Source: Dokdonella sp. | GTDB taxonomy: Bacteria; Pseudomonadota; Gammaproteobacteria; Xanthomonadales; Rhodanobacteraceae | DNA length: 64,000 bases | Assembly: GCF_019634845.1 (NCBI RefSeq) | Contig: NZ_JAHCAQ010000007.1 | Span: 1-64,000, forward strand | Reading direction: 5' to 3' | In this document: piece after piece, positions 35,581-44,766 of the stretch | Position numbering within the stretch: position 1 is the stretch's first letter | How the letters are laid out: every line of letters starts with the position of its first letter | The notes under the pieces: model-generated | Told to the model about the DNA's origin: nothing | The model's input: only the letters and a program-made list of their open reading frames with translations | Database searches by the model: none | Translations under genes and position numbers: made by a program

Positions 35581-36177
35581 GTGGCGGTGACCGGCGTCGA
35601 ACTGCCGCTGTTCCCGCTCGCGGCGGTGCTGTTCCCGGGCGGCACCCTCGACCTGCGCATCTTCGAGCCACGCTACCTGGACCTCGTGCGCGACTGCGCG
35701 CGGCAGGACCGTGCGTTCGGCGTATGCCTGATCCTCGCCGGCACCGAAGCCGGTGCCGGCGCCGTGCCGGCCGCGATCGGCACGCTCGCGCGCATCGTCG
35801 ATTTCCACACCTTGCCTGACGGCCTGCTCGGCATCCGCGTGCGCGGCGGCGGACGTTTCCACATCGGCGCGACGCGAGTGCGCGACAACGGTCTCGTGCT
35901 CGGCGACGCGCGGCTGTGGCCCGACGAGCCGACGCTGCCGGTGCCGCCCGAATACGGTCTGCTCGCGACGCTGCTCGAACGCCTGCTCGAGCGCATCGGC
36001 GGTGAAATGGCGCGCGTCGCGCGCCGCTGCTACGACGATGCGAGCTGGGTCGGCTTCCGCCTTGCCGAGCAGCTGCCGTTCACGCCCGGCGAGCAGCAGC
36101 AGCTGCTGCAACTGACCGACCCGCTCGAGCGGCTGGCGTGGCTCACGCGAGAACTGCCGCGCTTCCAGGACGGCTGA
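35581..36177 (+). CDS. LON-substrate-binding-domain protein
   Basis: A 198-residue protein consisting of the Lon N-terminal substrate-binding domain only; there is no AAA+ or protease part. ELPLFPLAAVLFPGG and LRIFEPRYLDLVRDC are typical. Stand-alone LON-domain proteins are common in proteobacteria and of unknown function. The start is probably GTG at 35581 (or 35587). It follows mpl after 31 bases and ends against a convergent amidase gene, with a hairpin between. Confidence 0.85.
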   Translation: MAVTGVELPLFPLAAVLFPGGTLDLRIFEPRYLDLVRDCARQDRAFGVCLILAGTEAGAGAVPAAIGTLARIVDFHTLPDGLLGIRVRGGGRFHIGATRVRDNGLVLGDARLWPDEPTLPVPPEYGLLATLLERLLERIGGEMARVARRCYDDASWVGFRLAEQLPFTPGEQQQLLQLTDPLERLAWLTRELPRFQDG

Positions 36178-36180
36178 AGC

Positions 36181-36215
36181 GCGCTGGCCGCAGGCACATC
36201 GCCCACGGCCAGCGC
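36181..36215. terminator. Hairpin between convergent genes
   Basis: Perfect 10-bp arms GCGCTGGCCG / CGGCCAGCGC with a 15-base loop, directly after the LON-domain gene and before the amidase stop. No U-tract. Confidence 0.5.
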
Positions 36216-36226
36216 ACGGCGCCTGC

Positions 36227-38095
36227 TCAGTTCTTGACCTGCACGTCGTCGAGGTAGACGTACACGCTGTAACTGGTGTTGGCGTGGTAGAGCCAGACGG
36301 CATCGAGCGTGACGGTCGAGGCCGTGATCGCGCCATTGCCGCCGACCCATGCGTCCCACTGGCTGGCATCGGTCAGGCTCCACTCCAGCCAGGTCCAGCT
36401 GTTGGCCGGGATCGCGCGCGCGATCGACCGTTCGGTGCCATCGCTGTCATCCATGCCCAGCGCCGCGGACATGCCGCTGCCGCCCGCATAGACCCAGAAT
36501 CCGACGCGGCCATTGGCGCGCGTGAGCTTGATGTTGGACGAAGGCGTGCCCGCACCCGACAGCAGGCGCACCGCCCACGGCGCGGTGGTGGCGGTGTTGT
36601 CGACGAGCTTGACCTGCAGCGAGCAGTTGCCGTTGCGGGACATCGAGCAATCGCGCAGCGCGGTCGAGCTGGCGGCGATGCCGGTGGTGCTGCCCGAGTA
36701 GCTCGGCGAGGTGGTGAAGTGCCCGACGCTGCTTTCGAACGTATCGAGCACCTTGGTGGTGCCGCTGCTGCCCGGATTGAGCAGGTCGTAGTAGCGCGAC
36801 CAGTTCCAGTAGATGCCCGGATCGGTGTGGTCGTTGCCGCTGTAGTGCTGATGGCCCTTGATCTTGACGCTGGCCGGCAGCACCACGCTGCCACTGCTGG
36901 CGGCGCCGCGATAGGCCGAACTGCACGGGATCGTGCTGTACTTGCCGCAGAAGTTGCGCACCAGCGCGGCCGAGGCGTTGTACATCGCGGTGGTGTACCA
37001 GGAGCTGTTGCTGATGTAACCCTCGTGCTCGATGCCGAGCGTGTAGCTGTTGTGGCTGCGCACGTGCCAGGCGGTGTCGGCGTTGCGCACCATCTGCGTG
37101 ACCTGGCCATCGGAGCTGCGGATCACGTAGTGCGCGCTGACCTGCGCGCTCGCATTCTTGAACCACGAGATCGTGCCGGCATAGCTGCCCTGGGTGGTGT
37201 GGATCGTCACCGCGCTGATCGCCGCGCTGCGACCTGAGCTGTAGTTGCTGCTCGAGGCCGCGCTCCAGATCGCCGGACCGTAGTCGGTGCTCAGCGGCGC
37301 CATGCCGGCGGCCGTGCTGCGCCCACCCTCGCCGGTTGCGACGATCGTCTCGCTGGTCGGGTCGATCGCATAGCCGGCCGCTTCGATGCGGTCGCCGGTC
37401 ACGTCCAGGCGCACCATCGGCGCCCGCATCAGCGCCAGCGTGCGGATCGGGAATGCCTGCTCCCAGTGCACGGGCGTCTCGGGCACCAGCGCGCCCTTCT
37501 CGTTGATGCCGCGATCGAGCGTGAGCAGCACGTCGAACGCAAAGCTGTCGCGCGCGAAGTCATCGACCACGCCGCCCTTGGCGGGCGTGAACCCCGCGTA
37601 GCGCGCCAGCACGGGCGCGAGCGTGGCGACGTTGGCGTCGCTGTCGCGCTTGCCGGCGGCGTCGATCTCGCGTGCGAGCAGCGCCGCCGCACCGAGGATG
37701 TTGTAGCGATCGTCGCTGGCGATGCGGCTGGCCGGCACCCCCAGCAGGGCCGCGGCGTCGGCGAGCTGGTCGGCAAAGCCCTCGCCACCGTACAGGCCCA
37801 TCACACCGTATGCGGTGGGCATGTGGTGGTGATTGTCGCCGGCGCGCGTCGGCGGCGCCGGCGACCAATGCGTCTGCGACCATGCGATCGCTTCGAGCAT
37901 GCCCGCCGGAATCTGCCGATAGCGCGCCTGCGCCTCGGCGAACAGGGCCGGATAGGCGGCGCGCTGGGCAACCAGTTGGACTTCTTCGGCCTGCAGACGC
38001 GCAGCCAGCGCCGCATCGTCGCCTTGTGCAAAAGCCGGCGCCGCCAACGCGCAGGCCACCACCACCCCCACTGACAACAGGGTACGAACTCGCAT
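36227..38095 (-). CDS. Secreted N-acetylmuramoyl-L-alanine amidase, modular
   Basis: A 622-residue exported protein. The signal peptide ends near APAFAQG. Residues 30-260 form an N-terminal region with a helical GVMGLYGGEGFADQL element of unknown role. Residues 285-440 form an Amidase_2/PGRP domain: VTIHTTQGS (first zinc His), SAHYVI, GIEHEGY, and HQHYSGNDHTDPG with the second His and acid. Residues 460-622 form a jelly-roll, carbohydrate-binding-like domain (FESSVGHF, WLEWSLT, VYVYLDDVQVK). It should cleave the lactyl-amide bond of peptidoglycan outside the cytoplasm, in its own or competitors' walls. GGGGAG precedes the ATG at 38095. The size and C-terminal module suggest secretion and substrate targeting. 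Confidence 0.88.
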   Translation of the reverse strand: MRVRTLLSVGVVVACALAAPAFAQGDDAALAARLQAEEVQLVAQRAAYPALFAEAQARYRQIPAGMLEAIAWSQTHWSPAPPTRAGDNHHHMPTAYGVMGLYGGEGFADQLADAAALLGVPASRIASDDRYNILGAAALLAREIDAAGKRDSDANVATLAPVLARYAGFTPAKGGVVDDFARDSFAFDVLLTLDRGINEKGALVPETPVHWEQAFPIRTLALMRAPMVRLDVTGDRIEAAGYAIDPTSETIVATGEGGRSTAAGMAPLSTDYGPAIWSAASSSNYSSGRSAAISAVTIHTTQGSYAGTISWFKNASAQVSAHYVIRSSDGQVTQMVRNADTAWHVRSHNSYTLGIEHEGYISNSSWYTTAMYNASAALVRNFCGKYSTIPCSSAYRGAASSGSVVLPASVKIKGHQHYSGNDHTDPGIYWNWSRYYDLLNPGSSGTTKVLDTFESSVGHFTTSPSYSGSTTGIAASSTALRDCSMSRNGNCSLQVKLVDNTATTAPWAVRLLSGAGTPSSNIKLTRANGRVGFWVYAGGSGMSAALGMDDSDGTERSIARAIPANSWTWLEWSLTDASQWDAWVGGNGAITASTVTLDAVWLYHANTSYSVYVYLDDVQVKN

Positions 38096-38333
38096 GATTT
38101 TCTCCCCGAAACAGAATGACCCGATGTCGCTGCCGACCTCTCCCGCCGGCAGCGACCCTCGATGCTAACGGAGCACACCGGGCACGATGCACGCTGCGGC
38201 GCAGCGCAGCGGCCAGGCACAGCGCAAAGTTGGGACGCACGTCTCACTCGCGCCGGCCTGGCCGCGCCGGCGGCAGCCGGTTCGGCGGCTTGCGCGATAA
38301 TGACGCTCCCATCCGCGCCGGAGCCCTGCCCGC
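38096..38333. other. Divergent spacer amidase / glyoxalase
   Basis: 238 bases, no gene seen. A GATAAT box (38296-38301) could serve the glyoxalase gene, but no -35 partner at 16-18 bp was found. Confidence 0.3.
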
Positions 38334-38756
38334 ATGCGCTACCTGCACACCATGATCCGCGTGCATGATCTCGATGCCACGCTGCGCTTCTTCTGCGATG
38401 GCCTGGGCCTGCGCGAGACGCGCCGCGTCGACAACGCAGCCGGCAAGTTCACGCTGGTGTTCCTGGCGGCCGCGGGTTCGCCCGAGGCCGAAATCGAGCT
38501 GACCCACAACTGGGGTTCGAGCGAGGACTACGGCAGCGCACGCAACTTCGGCCATCTCGCGTTCGCGGTCGACGACATCTATGCGAGCTGCGCCCGCCTG
38601 CAGGCGATGGGCGTGACGATCAACCGCCCGCCGCGCGACGGCCACATGGCCTTCGTGCGCTCGCCCGACCGCATCTCGATCGAGTTGTTGCAGGCCGGCG
38701 CGGCACTGCCGCCGCGCGAGCCGTGGGCCTCGATGCCCAACACCGGCAGCTGGTGA
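38334..38756 (+). CDS. gloA: Lactoylglutathione lyase (glyoxalase I)
   Basis: A 140-residue VOC-fold enzyme converting the methylglyoxal-glutathione hemithioacetal to S-lactoylglutathione. The expected metal ligands are visible: H5 ([10 protein letters not shown]), Glu in [10 protein letters not shown], His in NFGHLAFAV and Glu in ISIELLQ. The core [14 protein letters not shown] is the usual start of the fold. Length fits the bacterial Ni-type short enzymes. It lies 54 bases before the aminotransferase gene on the same strand. Confidence 0.93.
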   Translation: MRYLHTMIRVHDLDATLRFFCDGLGLRETRRVDNAAGKFTLVFLAAAGSPEAEIELTHNWGSSEDYGSARNFGHLAFAVDDIYASCARLQAMGVTINRPPRDGHMAFVRSPDRISIELLQAGAALPPREPWASMPNTGSW

Positions 38757-38809
38757 GCGGGCATCCGCCGGCCAGCGTCCCGTCACGACCGCCTCGCGCA
38801 GGATTGCCC

Positions 38810-40024
38810 ATGGACACTTCCGATCTCGTCGCACTCGGCGCGCGCTACTGGCTGCCGGTCTACCAGCCGCGCGCGATCGTGCTCGAACGCGGCGCCGGCG
38901 CACGCGTGTGGGATCACGACGGGCGCGACTACATCGACCTCGCTGCCGGCATCGCCGTCACCAGCCTCGGCCATGGCGACCCCGATCTGCTGGCGGCACT
39001 CACCACACAGGCCGCCCGGCTCTGGCACGCCAGCAACGTGTTCTACACCGAACCGCCGCTGCGCCTGGCGCAGGAGTTGGCCACTGCGGCCGGCTTTGCC
39101 GAGCGCGTATTCCTGTGCAACTCGGGCACCGAAGCCAACGAGGCGGCGATCAAACTCGTGCGCAAATGGGCGGCGGCGCAAGGTCGTCCACCCGAGCGGC
39201 GCACGATCCTGAGCTTTCATGGCTCCTTCCACGGCCGCACGCTGGCGGCAGTGACGGCCACCGCGCAGCCCAAGTACCAGCAAGGCTACGAGCCGCTGCC
39301 AGCGGGCTTCCGTTACGCCGCCTTCAACGACATCGCGGCGGTCGAAGCGGCGTTCGCCGCGCGCGACATCGCCGCGGTGATGCTCGAACCCGTGCAGGGC
39401 GAAGGCGGTGTACTGCCGGCGGCGCCGGGCTTCCTGCGCGCGGTGCGCGCGCTGTGCGATGCGCACGGCGCCCTGCTCGTGGTCGACGAGATCCAGTGCG
39501 GCATGATGCGCACGGGCACGCTGTTCGCGCACACCCAGGACGAGGTGGTCCCCGACATCATGACGCTCGCCAAGGCGCTCGGCTGCGGCTTTCCGCTCGG
39601 CGCGCTGCTGGCCGGGCCGCGGGTCGCCGAGGTCATGCAGGTCGGCGCGCACGGCACGACGTTCGGCGGCAATCCACTCGGCGCCGCCGTCGCGCGCGTG
39701 GCGCTGCGCAAGCTCGCGCAACCGGCCGTTGCCGCCAATGTCGAGCGGCAGGCGCAGGCACTGCGCGAGGGACTGGCGAGGATCGATGGCGGTCGTGGCC
39801 TGTTCACGCAGCTGCGTGGTCGTGGGCTCATGCTCGGCGCCGTGCTCGGCGAGGCCTGGCGCGGCCGTGCCGGCGAGATTCTCGACCGCGCCGCCGCGCA
39901 CGGCGTGCTGCTGCTGCAGGCCGGTCCCGATGTGCTGCGCCTGTTGCCGCCGCTGACGATCAGCGACGCCGAACTGGCCGAAGGTCTGCAACGGCTCGAC
40001 GCGGCGCTGCGCACGGCGGCGTGA
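38810..40024 (+). CDS. argD: Acetylornithine / succinyldiaminopimelate aminotransferase
   Basis: A 404-residue PLP-dependent class III aminotransferase. ArgD-like features are VYQPRAIVLERGAGARVWD, the NSGTEANEAAIKL phosphate-binding loop, SFHGSFHGRT, MLEPVQGEGG, VVDEIQCGMMRTG, and the Lys in LAKALGCGFPLGA. GTTFGGNPLG closes the active site. It serves arginine and/or lysine-DAP biosynthesis. Related omega-aminotransferases share many motifs, so the exact substrate is likely but not proven. Start ATG 38810. Its stop faces the regulator gene, 17 bases apart. Confidence 0.88.
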   Translation: MDTSDLVALGARYWLPVYQPRAIVLERGAGARVWDHDGRDYIDLAAGIAVTSLGHGDPDLLAALTTQAARLWHASNVFYTEPPLRLAQELATAAGFAERVFLCNSGTEANEAAIKLVRKWAAAQGRPPERRTILSFHGSFHGRTLAAVTATAQPKYQQGYEPLPAGFRYAAFNDIAAVEAAFAARDIAAVMLEPVQGEGGVLPAAPGFLRAVRALCDAHGALLVVDEIQCGMMRTGTLFAHTQDEVVPDIMTLAKALGCGFPLGALLAGPRVAEVMQVGAHGTTFGGNPLGAAVARVALRKLAQPAVAANVERQAQALREGLARIDGGRGLFTQLRGRGLMLGAVLGEAWRGRAGEILDRAAAHGVLLLQAGPDVLRLLPPLTISDAELAEGLQRLDAALRTAA

Positions 40025-40041
40025 CGGCGCCGCCGACGCGC

Positions 40042-40710
40042 TCAGGAACCGGCTTCGCCGGGATCGACCTTCGCCGCGCCGATGCGGAAACGGCACGACT
40101 TGCCGCCGTGGAGCAGGCACTCCACGTGCTCGATCGGGCGCCCGGTCGCGGTTTGCATGAAGGCCAGGTCGAATTGGCACACGTCGGGATGGGCCCTGGC
40201 CACGTCGTGGAACACGCAGTTGTAGGCTTCGACCTGGGTCTCGCCATCGTGGCGTGTGGTCGAGGCTTCGTAGCCGAGCGCATCGAGCTGATCGGCCAGC
40301 GATGCCGCCACCTCGTCGTGCGAACCGGTGTTGATGTGGCTGGCTGCGCGGGTGCCGAGTTCGCGACCGAGCCGCGCCAGGACCTCCTGCACCGCATCCT
40401 TGCCCGCGCTCTGGTACAGGCTTTCGATGATGCCGGTGGCGATGAGACCGTAGTTGCGCGCGAACAGCTCGCGTCCGGCCGGCGTGAGCACATAGCGCAG
40501 CTGCGGCCGGCCGCCGCTGGGCCTGGGCGCGCCGCGGCCAATGAAGCCCGCAAAAATCAGCGCGGTCAGGTGCTGCCTGACCGCGTTGTGGGTGATGCCG
40601 AGCGCATCACACAGGTCGTCGACGGTCAGGCCCTGCGGCGCTGCGAGCAGGCCGCGCAGCAGCTTCTGCTGCGTGCTGCCGAGCTGGCGCAGGGCGCTGA
40701 CCTGGTTCAT
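40042..40710 (-). CDS. SufR-like iron-sulfur HTH regulator
   Basis: A 222-residue cytosolic regulator. The N-terminal winged helix is QKLLRGLLAAPQGLTVDDL...GITHNAVRQHLTALI followed by RPSGGRPQLRYVLT. The C-terminal part holds YNCVFHDVARAHPDVCQFD and ECLLHGGKSCRF, a spacing (C-x12-C ... C-x7-C) like the Cys that ligate an Fe-S cluster in SufR/YfhP-type regulators. Sensing of Fe-S status, iron or oxidants is inferred. The start overlaps the stop of the upstream His-rich periplasmic protein gene by 4 bases (ATGA). It is not next to suf genes, so its target is not the usual one. Confidence 0.8.
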   Translation of the reverse strand: MNQVSALRQLGSTQQKLLRGLLAAPQGLTVDDLCDALGITHNAVRQHLTALIFAGFIGRGAPRPSGGRPQLRYVLTPAGRELFARNYGLIATGIIESLYQSAGKDAVQEVLARLGRELGTRAASHINTGSHDEVAASLADQLDALGYEASTTRHDGETQVEAYNCVFHDVARAHPDVCQFDLAFMQTATGRPIEHVECLLHGGKSCRFRIGAAKVDPGEAGS

Positions 40711-41366
40711 TCGGCCTTGGCCGGAAACTGCTTGGCGATGGCGTCGGACAAGGCGTCGGCCAACGTGTTCATGTGCGCCTGCATGTGGGTCCAGGTGGTT
40801 GCTTCGCCCTTGGCGTCGCCCCTCATGATCTGGCTGATCTGCGCCTCGTGGTCGCCGATGTGCATGATCATGAGGCCGCGCACGCCTTCCTCGGTGAGGT
40901 TGGGATTGGCGCCGGCCAGAAACTTGGCGATCGCGTCGGCGTTGGCGGTCAGATCCTGCATGGCCTTGTCGTGTGCAGCCGTGGCGCCAGCCTTCGCGGC
41001 ATCGGTCATGGCCTTGACGCCGCTCCAATGTCCGGCCAGCAATTCAAGCATACCCTTGCCGGCCGCTTCGCCATAGAAGCCGGCGACCGCATTGGCGATC
41101 TCCTTGGCATTGGCGACGGTCGCATCGGCCGCCTTGGCCTCGGCCGCCTTGTCACCGGCCTTGACCGCCAACGCATAGGCTCGCGTGTTGTCGATGTGAC
41201 CGCGCCACAGCGCGCGCATGGCGGCGTGCAGCTTGGGTGCGGCCACGGTCGCGGCAGCGCTCGCCGCGGCGGTGGTGGAGTGGGTGTCCTGTGCTTGCGC
41301 CAGCGGCGCCGCAGCCGAAAGGGAAAGGCCCAGCGCAACGGCGCAGGCCAACGTGAGCATCTTCAT
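40707..41366 (-). CDS. Periplasmic helical protein, His-rich
   Basis: A 219-residue exported protein of unknown function. The signal peptide ends near PLAQAQD. The mature part is almost all helical, Ala-rich, with regularly placed His (WRGHIDNTR, AGHWSGVKAM, MIMHIGDHEAQI, THMQAHMNTL), suggesting a four-helix bundle that may bind metal or heme. ATG 41366 is preferred to 41369 because GGGAG then lies at normal distance. It is coupled to the SufR-like regulator (ATGA overlap) and driven by a good promoter (41406-41434), so both may act in one metal or redox response. Confidence 0.7.
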   Translation of the reverse strand: MKMLTLACAVALGLSLSAAAPLAQAQDTHSTTAAASAAATVAAPKLHAAMRALWRGHIDNTRAYALAVKAGDKAAEAKAADATVANAKEIANAVAGFYGEAAGKGMLELLAGHWSGVKAMTDAAKAGATAAHDKAMQDLTANADAIAKFLAGANPNLTEEGVRGLMIMHIGDHEAQISQIMRGDAKGEATTWTHMQAHMNTLADALSDAIAKQFPAKAE

Positions 41367-41405
41367 CATGAACTCCCTGTACGCCGTCGAATGGCGGCAC
41401 CCGTG

Positions 41406-41434
41406 ACTATCGAGTTGCTCCGTTACATATTCAA
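41406..41434 (-). promoter_or_regulatory. Sigma70 promoter of the His-rich protein/regulator pair
   Basis: On the minus strand, TTGAAT (41434-41429), 17-bp spacer, GATAGT (41411-41406). The expected start of transcription is about 33 bases before the ATG. Confidence 0.55.
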
Positions 41435-41445
41435 TAGACCTATGT
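41425..41445. promoter_or_regulatory. Palindrome over the -35 box
   Basis: ACATA-N11-TATGT, covering the -35 hexamer and containing a second TATTCAATA palindrome. It is a candidate operator for the SufR-like regulator encoded downstream. Confidence 0.4.
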
Positions 41446-41590
41446 GCAAAGCTTCAGGTACCGTATCCAATCGCGCAGCAGCGAACCGCGGGCGATCGCT
41501 GCTGCGATGCACCCAGCGGTCGCAGGTGGTGGCGGAGCGATCGCCTGCACCTGCGTGGCGCCCACCCTTGTTCCCATCCGAGGCAGCATC

Positions 41591-42409
41591 ATGGACACCC
41601 TGGCCGGCAAGACCCTGTTCATCACTGGCGCATCGCGCGGCATTGGCCTTGCGATCGCGCTGCGCGCCGCGCGCGATGGCGCCAACATCGTGATCGCGGC
41701 CAAGAGCACGGTACCCAACCCCAAGCTCCCGGGCACGATCCACAGCGCCGCCGCCGCGGTCGAAGCCGCCGGCGGCAAGGCGTTGGCCGTGCAGTGCGAC
41801 ATCCGCGACGAGGCGGCCGTGCAGGCCGCCGTTGCCGCCACGGTCGAGCGTTTCGGCGGATTGGACATCCTCGTCAACAACGCCAGCGCGATCTGGCTGG
41901 CCGGCACGCTCGCAACGCCGATGAAGCGCTTCGACCTCATGCAGCAGGTCAACGCGCGCGGCAGTTTCCTGTGCGCGCAGGTCTGCCTGCCGCATCTGCT
42001 CAAGGCCGCCAACCCGCACATCCTCACGCTGGCGCCGCCGCCATCGCTCGATCCCAAATGGTGGGCGCCGCACACGGGCTACACGCTGGCCAAGATGGGC
42101 ATGAGCCTGGTCACGCTCGGCCTGGCCGCCGAGTTCGCCGCCAACGGCGTCGCGATCAACGCGCTGTGGCCACACACGATCATCGCCACCGATGCGCTCA
42201 ACATGATCGCAGGCGTCGCGCGCGAGCGCTGCCGCCGGCCTGAAATCGTCGCCGACGCCGCCCACGCGATCCTCGTGCGTCCCGCCGGCAGCGCCAGCGG
42301 CCGCTTCTTCCTCGACGAGGACGTGCTGCGCGAAGCCGGTGTCAGCGACTTCAGCCGCTACGCGCTCGACCCGGCGCAACCACCGCTGCGCGATCTGTTC
42401 CTCGATTGA
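41591..42409 (+). CDS. HSDL2-like short-chain dehydrogenase
   Basis: A 272-residue NAD(P)-dependent SDR with a GASRGIG nucleotide motif, NNASAIW, and the YTLAKMGM catalytic Tyr/Lys. Where classical SDRs have the Ser of the triad, the sequence reads LTLAPPPSLD, the Pro-rich variant of hydroxysteroid dehydrogenase-like protein 2. It lacks the C-terminal SCP2 domain of the animal protein. Substrate unknown; lipid-related. Start ATG 41591. Confidence 0.85.
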   Translation: MDTLAGKTLFITGASRGIGLAIALRAARDGANIVIAAKSTVPNPKLPGTIHSAAAAVEAAGGKALAVQCDIRDEAAVQAAVAATVERFGGLDILVNNASAIWLAGTLATPMKRFDLMQQVNARGSFLCAQVCLPHLLKAANPHILTLAPPPSLDPKWWAPHTGYTLAKMGMSLVTLGLAAEFAANGVAINALWPHTIIATDALNMIAGVARERCRRPEIVADAAHAILVRPAGSASGRFFLDEDVLREAGVSDFSRYALDPAQPPLRDLFLD

Positions 42410-42430
42410 CACGCGGCCCGCGCGAGCGCC

Positions 42431-43315
42431 TCACCGCGACGAATCCCCCGTCGCGGCCGCGAGCTGCGCGCCGCAGTGGTGACAGTAACGCGCCTGCTCG
42501 TCGTGGCCGCGCGTGCCGCAGGCGGCGCAATGCCGCTGCAGGCGGGCGTGACTCAGCGCGCTGGTGAGTTCGGCGGCATAGATGCCAGTCGGCACCGCGA
42601 TGATGCCGTAGCCGATGAGGATCATGACGGTGGTGATGAACTGGCCCAGCGCGGTGCTCGGCGTGAGGTCGCCAAAGCCGACCGTGGCCATCGTGACCGC
42701 TGCCCAGTACATCGCGCGCGGGATGCTGGTGAAACCGTGCGTGGGCCCCTCGACGAGATACATGATCGCGCCGAACACCGAGATCAGGATCAGCATCGTG
42801 GTCACGAACACGAAGATCTTGCGCCGGCTGCGCAGCAGCGCGACACGCATCTGCTCGGCCGCACCGACGTAGCGCGCGAGCTTGAGCACGCGGAACACGC
42901 GCAGGATGCGCAGCGCGCGGATGCCGATGAGCTGCTCGGTGCCGGTGAGCACGAGGCTCACCAGCGCGGGCAACACCGCAAGCAGGTCGACGATTCCGAA
43001 GAAGCTGCGTGCATAGCGCAGCGGCCGGCGCAGGATCACGAGGCGCAGCACGTACTCGGCCGCGAACAGCGCCGTGAAGGCCCACTCGGCAATCTGCAGC
43101 ACGCCACCGCAATACGCGTGCACGCTGGCGACGCTGTCGAGCATCGTGACGACCACGCTGGTGACGATCGCGACGATGAGCGCCGCATCGAACGCGCGGC
43201 CGGCCGGCGTGTCGATGCCGAACACGATGTCGAAGGCGCGCTTGCGCCAGCCCTGCTCGCGGGCCGGCACCACCCACACGTCGCGCTCGCGTCCCTGGCT
43301 CAGCGGACGCGACAT
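42431..43315 (-). CDS. Voltage-gated K+ channel-like ion transporter with C-terminal zinc ribbon
   Basis: A 294-residue six-helix channel subunit. The S4 voltage sensor is RALRILRVFRVLKLAR, the pore helix and filter MATVGFGDLTPS (K+ selective signature TVGFGD), then S6. Beyond S6 there is a short tail with two Cys pairs (CAACG ... CHHCG), a zinc ribbon not usual in KvAP-type channels. It probably assembles as a tetramer in the inner membrane and conducts K+. Its ATG overlaps the hemL stop (TGATG), so it is translated with hemL, although a functional link is not evident. Confidence 0.88.
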   Translation of the reverse strand: MSRPLSQGRERDVWVVPAREQGWRKRAFDIVFGIDTPAGRAFDAALIVAIVTSVVVTMLDSVASVHAYCGGVLQIAEWAFTALFAAEYVLRLVILRRPLRYARSFFGIVDLLAVLPALVSLVLTGTEQLIGIRALRILRVFRVLKLARYVGAAEQMRVALLRSRRKIFVFVTTMLILISVFGAIMYLVEGPTHGFTSIPRAMYWAAVTMATVGFGDLTPSTALGQFITTVMILIGYGIIAVPTGIYAAELTSALSHARLQRHCAACGTRGHDEQARYCHHCGAQLAAATGDSSR

Positions 43316-44601
43316 CAACCTGCCAGCGCTTCGCGCAGCGCCTCGCGCGCGGCTTGGGTGGTCTGGGCGATGATTTCCTCGCCATGCGCGATCGACACGA
43401 AACCGGCCTCGAACGCGCTCGGCGCAAGGTAGACGCCGCGCCTGAGCATGCCGTGGAAGAAGCGATTGAACATCGCCGTGTCGCAGGCGATCGCCTGTGC
43501 GTAGGTTTCGACCTTTTGCGAGGTGAAGAACAGGCCGAACATGCCGCAGACGCGGTTGACGCTGAACGGCACGCCCGCGTCGTCGGCCACCGCCTGCAAC
43601 GAGTCGGTGAGCAGGCGCGTGCGGCGGTCGAGCTCGGCATGGAAACCGGGCGTCTGCACCAGTTCGAGCATCGCCAGTCCGGCCGCCATCGCGAGCGGAT
43701 TGCCGCTCAGCGTGCCGGCCTGGTAGACCGGGCCGGCAGGCGCGATCTGCGCCATGATTTCGCGCCGCCCGCCATAGGCGCCGACCGGCATGCCGCCGCC
43801 GATGATCTTGCCGAAGGTGGTGAGGTCGGGCGTGATGCCGTACAGCGCCTGCGCGCCGCCGAGCGCGACGCGAAAACCGGTCATCACCTCATCGAAGATC
43901 AACAGCGCACCATGGCGCGTGCACAGCTCGCGCAGACCTTCGAGGAAGCCGGGCACGGGCGGGATGCAGTTCATGTTGCCGGCGACCGGCTCGACGATGA
44001 GCGCGGCGATCTCCTCGCCGCACTCGTCGAACAACGCCTGCGTGGCGGCAAGGTCGTTGTAGGGCAAGGTCAGCGTGAGGTCGGCCAGTGCCTTGGGCAC
44101 GCCCGGCGAGGTCGGCACGCCGAAGGTCAGCGCGCCCGAGCCAGCCTTGACGAGGAAGCTGTCGGCGTGACCGTGGTAGCAGCCCTCGAACTTGACGATC
44201 TTGTCGCGTCCGGTCACGCCGCGCGCGAGGCGGATCGCCGACATCGTCGCCTCGGTACCCGAGTTGACCATGCGCACGACCTCGACCGAGGGCACCAGCC
44301 GTGCGATCGTCTCGGCCATCGTGACCTCGGCCGGACAGGGCGTGCCGAACGACAGGCCGCGCTCGACCGCATGCTGGACCGCGGCGCGCACCTGCGGGTG
44401 GTTGTGGCCGACGATCATCGGTCCCCACGAACCGACGTAGTCGACGTACTGTCGCCCGTCGGCATCGTAGAGATACGGACCGTCGGCGCGCGTGGTGAAG
44501 AACGGCTCGCCGCCAACCGACTTGAAGGCGCGGACCGGCGAGTTGACGCCGCCGGGAATGTGCGCGAGCGCACGCTGGAACAGGTCGTGATTGCTGCTCA
44601 T
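43315..44601 (-). CDS. hemL: Glutamate-1-semialdehyde 2,1-aminomutase
   Basis: A 428-residue PLP enzyme forming 5-aminolevulinate in the C5 tetrapyrrole pathway. Markers are [11 protein letters not shown], the [12 protein letters not shown] loop, [32 protein letters not shown], the Lys in [14 protein letters not shown], and TLSGNPLAM. Length is normal. Start at ATG 44601; no strong ribosome-binding site. Rubredoxin lies about 1 kb upstream on the other strand; hemL near rubredoxin is a grouping I recall from Xanthomonadales. Confidence 0.96.
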   Translation of the reverse strand: MSSNHDLFQRALAHIPGGVNSPVRAFKSVGGEPFFTTRADGPYLYDADGRQYVDYVGSWGPMIVGHNHPQVRAAVQHAVERGLSFGTPCPAEVTMAETIARLVPSVEVVRMVNSGTEATMSAIRLARGVTGRDKIVKFEGCYHGHADSFLVKAGSGALTFGVPTSPGVPKALADLTLTLPYNDLAATQALFDECGEEIAALIVEPVAGNMNCIPPVPGFLEGLRELCTRHGALLIFDEVMTGFRVALGGAQALYGITPDLTTFGKIIGGGMPVGAYGGRREIMAQIAPAGPVYQAGTLSGNPLAMAAGLAMLELVQTPGFHAELDRRTRLLTDSLQAVADDAGVPFSVNRVCGMFGLFFTSQKVETYAQAIACDTAMFNRFFHGMLRRGVYLAPSAFEAGFVSIAHGEEIIAQTTQAAREALREALAG

Positions 44602-44766
44602 GGGAGGTCCATGTGGGTGGTCGCCGGACCCGCGCAGCGCGGCGGCGGCAAAACCCGCATGGTACACGCCTGCCGCGCCACCCGGTGGCGAAGGCGCGAC
44701 GCGCGCCGATGCTGCGGCACGCGATGGCACCGCCCGTGTCGCCGCGCCCGACTTCGGGACAGGCCG

